64,000 bases of DNA from Rheinheimera sp. D18. Lineage in GTDB: Bacteria > Pseudomonadota > Gammaproteobacteria > Enterobacterales > Alteromonadaceae. The notes beneath the pieces are model-generated. The model worked only from the letters and a program-made list of their open reading frames with translations, searched no databases and was not told where the DNA came from. The DNA lies in the NCBI RefSeq assembly GCF_004345025.1, contig NZ_CP037745.1, forward strand, positions 2,728,001-2,792,000. Direction: 5' to 3'. Below, one piece after another: positions 55,064-64,000 of this stretch (within the stretch, counting starts at the first letter, position 1; every line of letters begins with the position of its first letter). The position numbers and the translations under genes were made by a program.

Positions 55064-56407
55064 TTACAACCCCAGATACCAAGTAGCAATAGAGAAGTAC
55101 AGCACTACCCCCGCCACGTCGGCGATAGAGGTAATAAGTGGCCCACTTGCTGTTGCTGGGTCAAGGTTAAACCGGCTTAGTAAAAATGGCAGTGATAAAC
55201 CAATTAAACTACCTACCATCACGACAAACATCATGGTTATCGCCACCACTATCGCAATATCATAACCACCGCGCCACCAGCCTAAGCCGACAACGGCTGC
55301 GGCCATAGTAAAACCCAGCAAGCCTGCAACTAAACATTCTTTGCCCAGCAGTGCACCCCAGTCACGCATTTTAATATCGCCGGTAGCTAATGCCCGTACC
55401 ATTAACGTGCCCGATTGTGCCCCCGCATTACCGCTACTACCAATTAGCAGTGGCAAGAAAAATAACAATGCTAAATGAGCAGAAATTGTGCCTTCAAAAT
55501 AAGCGATACCCGCACCAGAGAAAATATTACCAAATACCAATATGACTAGCCACAGTACGCGCTTGCGATACAACAGCATAATGCTGGCATCTTTTACACT
55601 ACTTTCTAACTTGCCGATGGTCGCGTTTTTGTGAAAGTCTTCCGTAGCCTCTTCTTCGGCAACGTCCATCGCGTCATCGTAGGTAACAATACCTACCATT
55701 TGCTCTTGGTTATTAATAATGGGCAGTGCTAATAAGTCGTACTTCGCAATAAGCGCCGCAACCTCTTCTTGCGGCATATCGACGCTGGCGCAAATAGGAT
55801 CTTGGTTCATCAATTCGATAATTGGCATCGATACTGGCGCAAGAATAAGATCGCGCAACGACACCACACCAATAAGCTTACGATGATGATCTACTACATA
55901 AGCAAAATAGATGGTTTCTTTGTCCGGTGCTTCACGACGTAACGATTCAAGCGATTGCGCAACCGTTAAATCCGTCGCTAAAATAGCGTAGTCCGATGTC
56001 ATAATCGAACCGGCCGTACCTTGCTCATGAGCGGTTAAACGCAGTAGGTCTTCACGCTCAGCTTGCGCCAAGGCTGGCAGTAACGTTTCACGTTGCTCGT
56101 CACTTAACCGGTGAAACAGCGCCGCCCGTTCATCCGGCGGCATTTGCCGAATAATCGGCGCTAATTTACGCCTACTGATACGAATAGATAAATTAACCTG
56201 CTCTTCTGGTGGCAGGTAGCCAAACACCTTGGCCTGTTCAGCACGGGGAAATACCGTTAATAGCGTCCATAAATCGCTGGTCTCAAACTCAACCAAAGCA
56301 GACGCTAAATCAGCTGGATGCACATCAATAAGCTGCTCTCTAAGCAGAGGTACGGTGTCTGATTCCAGCGCACTGCGCAGCGTGGTGATTAATGCTGGTA
56401 GTTCCAT
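55064..56407 (-). CDS. mgtE: MgtE-type magnesium channel
   Basis: A 447-residue magnesium transporter. N domain (helical, about 1-125, VHPADLASALVEF, PPDERAALFHRL), paired CBS domains (about 130-250, SIMTSDYAIL, MNQDPICAS), then five membrane segments (about 275-447, GNAGAQSGTLMVRAL and PFLLSRFNLDPATASGPLITSIADV, which line the pore). GGAGGTGACACTGCT precedes ATG. It faces the CDF gene, with the stem 55025-55050 between them. Confidence 0.95.
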   Translation of the reverse strand: MELPALITTLRSALESDTVPLLREQLIDVHPADLASALVEFETSDLWTLLTVFPRAEQAKVFGYLPPEEQVNLSIRISRRKLAPIIRQMPPDERAALFHRLSDEQRETLLPALAQAEREDLLRLTAHEQGTAGSIMTSDYAILATDLTVAQSLESLRREAPDKETIYFAYVVDHHRKLIGVVSLRDLILAPVSMPIIELMNQDPICASVDMPQEEVAALIAKYDLLALPIINNQEQMVGIVTYDDAMDVAEEEATEDFHKNATIGKLESSVKDASIMLLYRKRVLWLVILVFGNIFSGAGIAYFEGTISAHLALLFFLPLLIGSSGNAGAQSGTLMVRALATGDIKMRDWGALLGKECLVAGLLGFTMAAAVVGLGWWRGGYDIAIVVAITMMFVVMVGSLIGLSLPFLLSRFNLDPATASGPLITSIADVAGVVLYFSIATWYLGL

Positions 56408-56567
56408 AGCAGTGTCACCTCCGCGTTAATAAATTAACGTATTGCTAAATAAGAAAAATTCACGCTATTTTATAATAGCATAGCAGTGAATCACAACTGA
56501 ATATCGCATTGGGCGTTAGCTCAGGTTCTTTGCTAATATGGCAAAAAGCGTAGTTATAGGTATATAA

Positions 56568-57386
56568 ATGTTAAGCACAACAACAAACCTCCACTCTTGG
56601 TGGCAACCACAGGAGCTGACTATAAACACTTGTTGGCACTATCGCATAGGGCCACTGCATGTTTATGTACAACGCCAAGCCCAGCAATGGTTGTTAGCGT
56701 ATGAATATAACACAGAAGAAAAAGCAAACCCGCGGTTTAACAACGCAGTAAACATGATCCCAGTGCATCTAACTTGCCAGCGCTATTTATTCAAACAAAG
56801 CCCAGCAATTTACCAGTTATTGCCCCAACTGTTAGATCGTCCTATCGTAGTAAAAACATTTCAACCGGTTAACTTACCGCCCAATGAGCAAACTACATTT
56901 TACATTAGTTCGCCGGTATCAGTAAGGTTAATGTTAAAACAGCCAGACATTGTGCTGCAAGATATTATCGTACAACGCTTGTCCGACACTTGGTTTGGCC
57001 CATCTACCCAAGTGGGTGAGCTTTGCTATGCTGATAAAAGCAATGCTCGCCATACCAAAGCGGAGTTACCTCAGCGCTCATATCGCGCCATTACTCCGGT
57101 AACTATTCATAATAATTCCAGCAAAATGCTCAGTATCGACAAAATTAGTGTGCCAGTACCCTATTTATCTTTATATGCGCTGCCAGATGGCAACCTGTGG
57201 ACTAACCCGATAACCCTTAAACATGAAGAACTTGAGCCACTAACACATTTTCGTACCGGTAAGCTATCAGCTAGCGATGCCGCTGGTGCAACCTTGCTAT
57301 CAGAACCAATGCTAAAATCAGAGAAGCACAACTTATTTCGTGCTTTTGCCGATATATTAACCACTAGACGAGGTGAACATGACTGA
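56568..57386 (+). CDS. DUF432 family protein
   Basis: A 272-residue protein with no signal peptide. The layout, WWQPQELTINTCWHYRIGPLHVYVQ at the start and PLTHFRTGKLSASD near the end, resembles DUF432, a family found next to MscS channels. It overlaps the mscS gene by 8 bases, so it is almost surely cotranslated with it. It may regulate the channel; the role is unproven. Confidence 0.7.
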   Translation: MLSTTTNLHSWWQPQELTINTCWHYRIGPLHVYVQRQAQQWLLAYEYNTEEKANPRFNNAVNMIPVHLTCQRYLFKQSPAIYQLLPQLLDRPIVVKTFQPVNLPPNEQTTFYISSPVSVRLMLKQPDIVLQDIIVQRLSDTWFGPSTQVGELCYADKSNARHTKAELPQRSYRAITPVTIHNNSSKMLSIDKISVPVPYLSLYALPDGNLWTNPITLKHEELEPLTHFRTGKLSASDAAGATLLSEPMLKSEKHNLFRAFADILTTRRGEHD

Positions 57387-58182
57387 ACAACTAATACAGT
57401 GGTTACAATCCGAACAAATTGGCAGCATGATTAAAGCCGGTGTATTACTACTTGCTGGTTTTCTTGTTGCCGGTATCGCGTCGCGCGCAGTCAGTCGGTT
57501 TTTTAGCAAAAACTTTTCGCAGCACCATATAGTGCTATTTAAACGGCTGGTTTATTGGCTAGTTCTAGCATTATTTTTTGCCTCAGCATTACAACAACTG
57601 GGGTTTTCACTTAGCGTTTTATTAGGCGCTGCTGGCGTATTATCGGTTGCTATTGGTTTTGCCTCACAAACTTCAGCGTCTAATCTAATTAGTGGTTTAT
57701 TTCTTATTGGCGAACAATCCTTTCGCCTAGGCGACACGATAAAAATAGGTAACACCACCGGCGAAGTGTTGTCGATAGATTTACTGTCAGTTAAGTTGCG
57801 TACTTTTGATAACTTATTTGTGCGCATACCCAATGAAACGCTAATAAAAAGTGAGGTCACCAACCTGACACGCTTTCCAATACGTCGTTTTGATTTACAA
57901 ATGGGCGTTGCATATAAGGAGCAAATTTCGTTAGTACGGCGTATTTTAACTGAAGTGGCTGATAAAAATCCGTTATGCCTTGATGAACCCAAACCTATAT
58001 TTTTGTTTGTTGGCTTTGGCGACTCGGCGCTTAATATTCAATTTTCAGTATGGGCTAAACGAGAAAACTTTCGTGATTTACGTAATAGCTTGCAGGAAGA
58101 AATAAAAATTGCGTTTGATAATGCAGGTATTGATATACCCTTTCCGCAGCGTACGGTATACCTTCACCAACAAAAAAATTAA
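57379..58182 (+). CDS. MscS-family mechanosensitive channel
   Basis: A 267-residue channel. The start at 57379 follows GAGGTGAAC. Three membrane segments (about 18-40, 55-80, 85-110; the pore helix is ASQTSASNLISGLFLIGEQSF), then the MscS beta domain (VRIPNETLIKSEVTNL, FVGFGDSALNIQFSVW). The channel opens under membrane tension to release solutes at hypo-osmotic shock. It shares a transcript with the DUF432 gene. Confidence 0.9.
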   Translation: MTEQLIQWLQSEQIGSMIKAGVLLLAGFLVAGIASRAVSRFFSKNFSQHHIVLFKRLVYWLVLALFFASALQQLGFSLSVLLGAAGVLSVAIGFASQTSASNLISGLFLIGEQSFRLGDTIKIGNTTGEVLSIDLLSVKLRTFDNLFVRIPNETLIKSEVTNLTRFPIRRFDLQMGVAYKEQISLVRRILTEVADKNPLCLDEPKPIFLFVGFGDSALNIQFSVWAKRENFRDLRNSLQEEIKIAFDNAGIDIPFPQRTVYLHQQKN

Positions 58183-58262
58183 TATCTCCCTGAAGTTAAA
58201 CGTTAATGTTACCTTAAGGCAACATAACTACAGTCGACTGATAACGGCTTATGGAGTAACCA

Positions 58263-59879
58263 ATGAAAAACCTTGTCGCTACAGCAGTCATGCTACTTTT
58301 AGCCGGCCAAGCCCAAGCTGAATGCCAAGCTGTTGCTGACAATAACTTTCTGGTTGATGAGCAAAACGTTACGATAAAAAGTATTACTTACACAGCAAAC
58401 AACGTATTTGACTTAACTGACAAACATTCTTTTTGGCTACATGAATTTGCTAACTATACCCATACCATCACTAAAGAATCGGTATTAGAAGATGATTTGT
58501 TATTTCAGCCCTCAGACACTCTGCGGTTAAAAGACTTAGCTGAAACCGAGCGCTTATTACGTAGTCGACGTTACATTCGTGAAGCAGAAGTACGCATTAC
58601 CCATTATTGTACCGAGAGCAACAGCGTGATTGTTAATGTGTCGACTTGGGATAATTGGTCGTTACTACCAACGCTCGATTTTTCTAGTGAAGGTGGGCGC
58701 AGTAAAAGTGCCATAGGCATTGATGAAGATAACTTACTAGGTACGGGCAACCGCCTAAACTTAGAATATAAGCATGACAGTGAACGCAGCGGAGCAGGTT
58801 TTGTATTTTTATCACCTAATATGTTTGGTAGTTTTTGGAATAGCGCCGTAGCCTACAGTAAAAATAGTGATGGTAATAACTATCGACTGGGAATTAATCG
58901 CCCATTTTACCGGCTATCCTCACCTTGGGCTTTAGGCTTTGATATTGAACGTATATCTGAAGACGTTAACGAATATGATGCCGGCGAGGAATACAACAGC
59001 TATGAGCGCCAACACAACAAATTTAAGGCTGAACTTGGTTACAAACTTAATCTTAATAGTAAGCATGTGCACCGCTTAAAGTTTGCTTTTGAGGCAAATA
59101 GCCACAAATTTTACGAAAATGACCGTACTCTATTTGGCTTCGCCGAAGATAGAAACCTAACTGGCTACTGGGCAGAGTACGAATATATTCAAGCCAAATA
59201 TAAAAAACTGTACAACATCAACTCATTTAACCGCACGGAAGACTTCAACTTAGGCTGGCAATTTAATGCAAAACTTGGCCAGTATAATGAAATGCTGGGA
59301 GCAGACGTTAATGCGTTATTTTGGTCGATTAGCGCAACTAAAAACTGGCAGCTAGCAACAGATTTATGGTTATTATCCGACGCTAGCTATACTCAGCGTC
59401 AGTTTGAACAAACGCAGTTTCTGTTTAACTCTCACTGGCAACTGGTTAAGCAACTTAACGACTACAACACTATTGTTGGCAAGCTAACGCTTGATAAGGG
59501 ACAAAACCCATTTCGTGATGAGCCCTTGTATATTGGCGGCGAAGATCAGCTACGCGCCTACCCCGCTTACTTTCGTAGCGGCAAGTCTCGGGCCGTTATT
59601 ACCGCAGAATATCGGCATTATACCGGCTGGTCATTGTGGCAATTACTAGACGTGGCTTTTGCAGGCTATCTTGATGCTGGAAAAATATGGCAAACAAAAG
59701 AGCAAGATGCCAATACCTCGACCGGCGGCACTTTAGTAGGTATTGGTGCGGGTGTGCGCTTGCTGTCTAGTCACTCTAGCCGCGGCACCATGATCCATAT
59801 CGATTTAACCAAAGCATTAAGCGACAACAATAACCTAAGCTCGACAGAAATTAGGATCACCGCCAACCAAAGCTTCTAA
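58263..59879 (+). CDS. Outer-membrane beta-barrel protein with POTRA-like N-terminus
   Basis: A 538-residue exported protein with a signal peptide ending AQAE. Residues about 30-150 look like one or two POTRA-type domains (TLRLKDLAETERLLRSRRYIREAEVRI), followed by a barrel rich in aromatic strands and ending in Phe (ITANQSF). GGEDQLRAYPAYFRSGKSRAV resembles the RGY-containing region of Omp85/D15-type proteins. It is likely a surface antigen-type or two-partner-type assembly factor; the passenger is unknown. Confidence 0.72.
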   Translation: MKNLVATAVMLLLAGQAQAECQAVADNNFLVDEQNVTIKSITYTANNVFDLTDKHSFWLHEFANYTHTITKESVLEDDLLFQPSDTLRLKDLAETERLLRSRRYIREAEVRITHYCTESNSVIVNVSTWDNWSLLPTLDFSSEGGRSKSAIGIDEDNLLGTGNRLNLEYKHDSERSGAGFVFLSPNMFGSFWNSAVAYSKNSDGNNYRLGINRPFYRLSSPWALGFDIERISEDVNEYDAGEEYNSYERQHNKFKAELGYKLNLNSKHVHRLKFAFEANSHKFYENDRTLFGFAEDRNLTGYWAEYEYIQAKYKKLYNINSFNRTEDFNLGWQFNAKLGQYNEMLGADVNALFWSISATKNWQLATDLWLLSDASYTQRQFEQTQFLFNSHWQLVKQLNDYNTIVGKLTLDKGQNPFRDEPLYIGGEDQLRAYPAYFRSGKSRAVITAEYRHYTGWSLWQLLDVAFAGYLDAGKIWQTKEQDANTSTGGTLVGIGAGVRLLSSHSSRGTMIHIDLTKALSDNNNLSSTEIRITANQSF

Positions 59880-59880
59880 T

Positions 59881-60690
59881 TTAGCGCTGGCACTGCGCGC
59901 AAAATACCGTGCTACGCTGGCCAAGACGAATTTCATTTAATACTGTGCTGCAGGTTATACAAGGCTTTGCGCCCCGGCCATAAACTAATAACTGTTGGGC
60001 AAAATAGCCTGGTTTACCATCAGCTTGGCTAAAATCTTTTAACGTAGTACCCCCCTGTTTAATCGCCTCTGCTAACGTAGTTTTAATTACCGGCACTAAG
60101 GCTTCTAGTTGTTGCAGGCTTACTTCTTTCGCAGGTTTTGTCGGCAGTATACCGGCTTTAAATAAGGCTTCATTGGCGTAAATATTACCCACACCCACCA
60201 CCACATGGTTATCCATTAATACTTGTTTTACTGCTGTGCTACGTTTAGCAAAAGCGTCCGCTAATTGCTCAATATTAAAACTATCGCTTAATGGCTCAGG
60301 CCCAAGTTTAGCCAACAGCGGATGCACTTCACCTTTAGGTTGCCATAAAACCGCACCAAAGCGACGCGTATCATTTAATCTAAGCGTCATTCCGCTGGAT
60401 AGCACTAAATCCACATGATCATGCTTAGTAGCTGGCGTACCTTTTGGCAGCACCTTTAAATGGCCCGACATACCCAAATGCAAAACAATGTCACCTAATG
60501 GCAGTTGAATAAGTAAGTATTTAGCCCGACGAGTAACAGATAGTATAGGTTGATTAAGCTGTGCCAGCACCTCATCAGGTATCCACCAGCGTAGTTGACG
60601 TTGCCGAGCAATAACTTGTACTAAGTGATGATCTTCAAGGTAGGGACTAATGCCCTGACGCGATACTTCTACTTCTGGCAATTCCGGCAC
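59881..60690 (-). CDS. mutM: Formamidopyrimidine-DNA glycosylase
   Basis: Removes oxidised purines such as 8-oxoguanine and cuts the backbone. 269 residues. The catalytic N-terminus is MPELPEVEV (Pro2 nucleophile, Glu3). GMSGHLKV and [11 protein letters not shown] are conserved, and the C-terminal zinc finger has four Cys (PCITCS and FCAQCQR). It ends two bases after the convergent barrel-protein gene. Confidence 0.96.
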   Translation of the reverse strand: MPELPEVEVSRQGISPYLEDHHLVQVIARQRQLRWWIPDEVLAQLNQPILSVTRRAKYLLIQLPLGDIVLHLGMSGHLKVLPKGTPATKHDHVDLVLSSGMTLRLNDTRRFGAVLWQPKGEVHPLLAKLGPEPLSDSFNIEQLADAFAKRSTAVKQVLMDNHVVVGVGNIYANEALFKAGILPTKPAKEVSLQQLEALVPVIKTTLAEAIKQGGTTLKDFSQADGKPGYFAQQLLVYGRGAKPCITCSTVLNEIRLGQRSTVFCAQCQR

Positions 60691-60711
60691 GGGTTACTCC
60701 AACTCGCTTTT

Positions 60712-61176
60712 TTACAACAAAAATAATAATGCTGCCTGGGCGGCGGTTATTTGGTAAAACTGACTTTGCCCTGCCTCTTGCAATAAAAACAGCTCAGCAT
60801 CGCTATCTGGATACAACAACCAAATCAGTGGAGCCCTTTGCCCTACCAGCTGCACACTGGCCTGCGCTATTGGTATACGGCTTTTATTAGCCGGAACACT
60901 TACTGGAGTTAATACACTGTGTTGCCACGCTAACGCGAGCTGGCTGGCATCTCTATTTTTCATATTAATTGGTTGCAACTGCCAAACTGGGCCGGCTTTG
61001 ATTAACCGCTGCTGGGCAAAGGCAACCATTAATAGCTCTGTGTCAGCGGGGATTAACCGCTGCTCAGACGCGTTTAACTGCTGTAAACGCTGCGGAATAC
61101 CGTACAGTACAAACATTAATACCAGTACGACTAAAATCAGTACATTATTCCAGTTACGGCGAGACAGTTTTAACAT
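60712..61176 (-). CDS. Small single-pass membrane protein, unknown
   Basis: A 154-residue protein with one N-terminal membrane segment (about 12-27) preceded by basic residues (KLSRRNW), then a soluble domain that is probably periplasmic. No family was recognised. Its stop is 21 bases before the mutM start on the same strand, so the two may be cotranscribed. Codon use is like the neighbours. Confidence 0.55.
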   Translation of the reverse strand: MLKLSRRNWNNVLILVVLVLMFVLYGIPQRLQQLNASEQRLIPADTELLMVAFAQQRLIKAGPVWQLQPINMKNRDASQLALAWQHSVLTPVSVPANKSRIPIAQASVQLVGQRAPLIWLLYPDSDAELFLLQEAGQSQFYQITAAQAALLFLL

Positions 61177-61235
61177 ACAAAAAGCCGCTCAGTAGGCAAA
61201 GACAGCAGCATAATAACGTAGGCAGGGCGTAGAAA

Positions 61236-61260
61236 GCAAAAACCCGGCGTTAGCCGGGCT
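61236..61260. terminator. Terminator downstream of rpmG
   Basis: CCCGGC (61243-61248) pairs with GCCGGG (61253-61258) across GTTA; A-rich on the left, so it suits the minus strand. Confidence 0.8.
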
Positions 61261-61271
61261 TCTGTGTTTGA

Positions 61272-61427
61272 TTATTTGATTTTCGCTTCTTTGAAAATCA
61301 CGTGCTTGCGCACTTTAGGATCAAACTTTTTTATTTCCATTTTTTCTGGCATGGTACGTTTGTTCTTCGTAGTTGTATAGAAGAAACCAGTACCGGCAGA
61401 AGAAACTAAACGAATTTTATCGCGCAT
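61272..61427 (-). CDS. rpmG: 50S ribosomal protein L33
   Basis: A 51-residue protein: [19 protein letters not shown], then [20 protein letters not shown] and [10 protein letters not shown]. Matches L33 throughout. It lies 10 bases after rpmB, in the usual rpmB-rpmG pair. Confidence 0.97.
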   Translation of the reverse strand: MRDKIRLVSSAGTGFFYTTTKNKRTMPEKMEIKKFDPKVRKHVIFKEAKIK

Positions 61428-61437
61428 TTTCTATTCC

Positions 61438-61674
61438 TTACACCTTGTGACCGTTAGCACGTACATCAACTAAAACGGCATCAATGCCTTTTTTATCGAT
61501 AATACGCATACCACGGGTAGAAGTACGTAATGTAACAAAACGGTTTTCACTTTCAACCCAGAAACGGTGCGTTTGCAGGTTAGGCAGGAAACGGCGCTTG
61601 GTAGCATTGTTAGCGTGTGAACGACGGTTACCTACCATCGGACCCTTGCCAGTTACTTGGCACACTTTAGACAT
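61438..61674 (-). CDS. rpmB: 50S ribosomal protein L28
   Basis: A 78-residue ribosomal protein starting [16 protein letters not shown], with the conserved [13 protein letters not shown] stretch. GGAGAA precedes ATG. First gene of rpmB-rpmG. It is separated from radC by 162 bases, which hold its promoter. Confidence 0.98.
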   Translation of the reverse strand: MSKVCQVTGKGPMVGNRRSHANNATKRRFLPNLQTHRFWVESENRFVTLRTSTRGMRIIDKKGIDAVLVDVRANGHKV

Positions 61675-61836
61675 GTCAATAATTCTCCAATATTTTATCA
61701 GCTCGAGCTGTCATCACCCTTCCGGCCAAGAAGGTCGCCCCAAAAGAGAGGGCGCAATTTATACACGAATTAAGCCCGCTATTCAAGCAAAATCTTTGTT
61801 CGCGCGCAAGGATCTAAACGGGATCTCGCCCGTTTG

Positions 61837-62511
61837 TCACAGCCAGCCACGTTCAGCAAAGGAGATCACATCAGCATCGCCAACAACAAAATGATCTAAT
61901 ACTTTGATATCAACCAACATTAATGCTTGAACTAAGCGTTCAGTAATGGCTTTGTCGGCCCGACTGGGTTCGGCAACGCCTGAAGGATGATTGTGTGCCA
62001 GAATAACAGCGGCTGCATTATGCGCTAACGCTTGCTGAACTACAATACGCGGATACACCGGAGAAGCATCAATAGTGCCCGAAAATAATGGTTCTGCTTT
62101 TATTAACCGATGTTGGCTATCTAAATACAATAGCAAAAACACCTCGCGTTGCTCACCACTTATTATATGTTGCAAATAACGCTTTACTGCCGCCGGTTCA
62201 TTAAACACGGTTTCACGCTGTATTTGTTGCTGAAAATAACGCTTACTTAGCTCTAACACTGCTTGCAACTGCACAAATTTTGCCTGCCCCAAACCTTTAG
62301 CTGAACAGAAATCTGCTTGGCTAGCACCCAATAAGCTGCGTAACGAGCCAAACTGACTTAGTAATTGACGTGCTAACGTTACCGCGTCAGTACCAGCGAT
62401 CCCGGTGCGCAAAAATATTGCTAACAATTCGGCGTCTGATAACGCCACGGCGCCTTTTTCCAGTAATTTTTCGCGGGGACGCTCATTAGCTGGCCAGTTC
62501 CTTATGCTCAT
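61837..62511 (-). CDS. radC: RadC family (JAB domain) protein
   Basis: A 224-residue protein. A helix-hairpin-helix-like N-terminal half (about 1-100) precedes a JAMM/MPN metal-site domain with [14 protein letters not shown] (zinc ligands His, His, Asp). Family members were linked to DNA repair, but that role is disputed. The position beside coaBC/rpmB is the common gammaproteobacterial arrangement (radC-rpmB-rpmG-mutM). Confidence 0.94.
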   Translation of the reverse strand: MSIRNWPANERPREKLLEKGAVALSDAELLAIFLRTGIAGTDAVTLARQLLSQFGSLRSLLGASQADFCSAKGLGQAKFVQLQAVLELSKRYFQQQIQRETVFNEPAAVKRYLQHIISGEQREVFLLLYLDSQHRLIKAEPLFSGTIDASPVYPRIVVQQALAHNAAAVILAHNHPSGVAEPSRADKAITERLVQALMLVDIKVLDHFVVGDADVISFAERGWL

Positions 62512-62594
62512 ACAAATCCTCCCTGAATTGATGCTGAATTTGCGTTTCCATGTTATCTTAGCGCTAGTTTTTTTCCGGCTTTGGTTACTCTGTT

Positions 62595-63806
62595 ATGCAA
62601 CAAACGCTTGCACAAAAACGTATTTTACTTGGTATTACCGGCGGTATTGCTGCCTATAAAAGTGCCGATCTCGTTCGCCGCTTAAAAGAACGCGGTGCCG
62701 ATGTGCGCGTAATATTAACCGACTCAGCGCAGCACTTTATTACCCCACTTACACTACAAGCGGTATCAGGCAACCCGGTTAGCACCAGCCTGCTAGACCC
62801 TGCCGCTGAAGCGGCCATGGGCCATATTGAGCTCGCTAAATGGGCCGATATGCTATTAATTGCCCCCGCTACAGCTGATGTTATTGCCCGTATTGCGCAT
62901 GGTTTAGCCAACGACTTACTTACCACCTGCGTGCTTGCCACCGCAGCACCTGTTGCACTAGCGCCGGCAATGAACCAGCAGATGTATAAGAACATAGCCA
63001 CTCAGCAAAATTTAGCAACATTAAAACTACGAAATAATTACATTTACGGCCCAGGTGCAGGCGAGCAAGCCTGTGGTGATATTGGCTTAGGCAGAATGCT
63101 TGAACCACTACAATTGGTTAGCGCGCTAGAAGCGCATTTTCAAACAACGTCAATATTAAAGAACGTTAAAATTACCATCACGGCGGGGCCAACTCGCGAA
63201 GCTATAGATCCAGTACGTTATATCTCAAACCATAGCTCTGGCAAAATGGGCTTTGCCTTAGCGCAAGCTGCCGCAGATATGGGTGCAGACGTTACGTTAA
63301 TTGCGGGGCCAGTGCAGCTAGCGACGCCAGTCGGGGTTAATCGAATTGATGTCACCACCGCAGTGCAAATGCATGAAGCAGCACTGGCACAAGCGGTTTG
63401 TAGCGATGTTTTCATTGGTTGCGCGGCCGTAGCCGATTATCGGGTGGCGAATGTAGAACCTGAAAAAATGAAGAAACAAGGTGATACGCCGCTTGAACTT
63501 AAGCTAGTGCAAAACCCAGATATTGTTGCAACCGTTGCTGCACTAACCACAAACCGACCTTTCACCGTTGGCTTTGCCGCCGAAACGCAAAATGTGCTGC
63601 AGTATGCTAAAGATAAACTGAAACGAAAAAAACTAGACCTAATTTGCGCTAATGACGTATCTGACACCCGCTTAGGCTTTAATAGTGACAATAACGCCGT
63701 TACCTTGATATCGCTTAGCGGTGAACAGTCACTGCCATTGCAATCTAAAACCACGTTAGCCAGCGCCATATTGCAGTATATTCACGCACAAATTTCTACT
63801 AAATAA
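62595..63806 (+). CDS. coaBC: Bifunctional phosphopantothenoylcysteine decarboxylase/synthetase
   Basis: Joins cysteine to phosphopantothenate and decarboxylates the product, steps two and three of CoA synthesis. 403 residues. The CoaC half has [26 protein letters not shown] and the active-site Cys in [13 protein letters not shown]. The CoaB half has [20 protein letters not shown], with the Lys of SSGKMG, and KLVQNPDIV. It is divergent from radC and followed 27 bases later by dut, the standard order. Confidence 0.97.
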   Translation: MQQTLAQKRILLGITGGIAAYKSADLVRRLKERGADVRVILTDSAQHFITPLTLQAVSGNPVSTSLLDPAAEAAMGHIELAKWADMLLIAPATADVIARIAHGLANDLLTTCVLATAAPVALAPAMNQQMYKNIATQQNLATLKLRNNYIYGPGAGEQACGDIGLGRMLEPLQLVSALEAHFQTTSILKNVKITITAGPTREAIDPVRYISNHSSGKMGFALAQAAADMGADVTLIAGPVQLATPVGVNRIDVTTAVQMHEAALAQAVCSDVFIGCAAVADYRVANVEPEKMKKQGDTPLELKLVQNPDIVATVAALTTNRPFTVGFAAETQNVLQYAKDKLKRKKLDLICANDVSDTRLGFNSDNNAVTLISLSGEQSLPLQSKTTLASAILQYIHAQISTK

Positions 63807-63833
63807 TAGATCATTCAGAAGAGTTCGCAGTAA

Positions 63834-64000
63834 ATGAAAAAAGCCATTAATTTAAAAATTCTTGATCCACGCATTGGTACTGAATTTCCGTTACCAGCCT
63901 ACGCTACACCAGGCTCTGCCGGTTTAGACTTACGTGCTTGCCTTGATACTACAATGCAGTTAGCACCAGGCGAAACCAAGCTGATCCCAACTGGGTTATC
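63834..64000 (+). CDS. dut: Deoxyuridine 5'-triphosphate nucleotidohydrolase (start only)
   Basis: The first 55 codons before the window edge: [15 protein letters not shown]..., then motif 1 in [13 protein letters not shown]. The enzyme splits dUTP to dUMP and pyrophosphate. It is cut off by the end of the window, and is downstream of coaBC as in other gammaproteobacteria. Confidence 0.94.
   Translation, partial: MKKAINLKILDPRIGTEFPLPAYATPGSAGLDLRACLDTTMQLAPGETKLIPTGL

Noticed and set aside
56408..56567. Magnesium riboswitch upstream of mgtE
   Set aside because: No conserved M-box or mgtA-leader core was recognised in the AT-rich gap.
61484..61894. A 136-residue plus-strand frame across rpmB
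   Set aside because: It runs antisense through the ribosomal protein gene and into a gap; no support as a gene.

Overview
The window looks like chromosomal DNA of a marine or freshwater gammaproteobacterium of the Rheinheimera / Alishewanella / Alteromonas kind. The signs are many TonB-dependent receptors and secreted peptidases, PEP-CTERM proteins, a nagP-nagA-nagB-II chitin-sugar cluster, an SSF-domain hybrid kinase, a coaBC-dut / radC / rpmBG / mutM housekeeping block, and moderate base composition. No tRNA, rRNA, CRISPR array or transposase was seen.

Layout. 1-5.3 kb: a PstS-like binding protein, a secreted subtilase and a PEP-CTERM protein. 5.3-15.6 kb: threonine catabolism (tdh-kbl), a TetR regulator, coaD with a Wzi-family protein, the GlcNAc genes nagP-nagA-nagB-II-sapC, and a 3-hydroxybutyrate dehydrogenase. 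15.6-19.1 kb: a CrbS-like SSF/histidine kinase. 19.3-26.9 kb: a bacteriocin (class II microcin-like) island. 27.0-32.6 kb: a CrbR-like response regulator, a TonB receptor, and a GntP permease with a secreted MetX-like hydrolase. 32.8-36.1 kb: an unknown membrane protein, a broken serine hydrolase and a small membrane protein. 36.1-43.9 kb: fbpABC iron uptake, an M16 protease lipoprotein and a two-subunit bacterioferritin. 44.2-48.7 kb: S10 and S9 peptidases around a small binding protein. 49.1-53.0 kb: a thiamine-salvage operon under a TPP riboswitch. 53-64 kb: a PEP-CTERM/NIDO protein, a CDF exporter, MgtE, DUF432-MscS, an outer-membrane barrel, mutM, rpmG-rpmB, radC, coaBC and the start of dut.

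The most unusual part is 19326-26923. One export pair (an HlyD-type adaptor and a C39-peptidase ABC transporter) is followed by a string of small precursor genes. Four of these start with almost the same double-glycine leader, MQELTFEQVEEVSGG or a close variant. Each of the four is preceded by a copy of the last 30-280 bases of hlyD, a conserved 5' hairpin and an identical ribosome-binding site, and the homology stops at the leader cleavage site. Each precursor unit is followed by a strong hairpin and then a different AT-rich gene for a small membrane protein (a 3-TM protein, a signal-peptidase-I-like protein, a 2-TM protein, a CPBP protease-like protein), which are candidate immunity or processing factors. 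The copies sit directly after the stop codon of the preceding gene. This looks like a stack of exchangeable toxin/immunity cassettes that share one exporter and are joined by recombination at a duplicated hlyD tail-leader segment. The island lies between convergent crbS-like and crbR-like genes, so it may have been inserted between them.

Metabolic modules elsewhere fit together. Thiamine is taken up by a TonB receptor and PnuT and phosphorylated by a ThiK-like kinase. Ferric iron is imported by FbpABC, behind a Fur-box-like site, and stored by a heme-binding plus ferroxidase bacterioferritin pair. GlcNAc-derived sugars are imported and deaminated by the nag genes. Functions were assigned by reading motifs; no database search was run.
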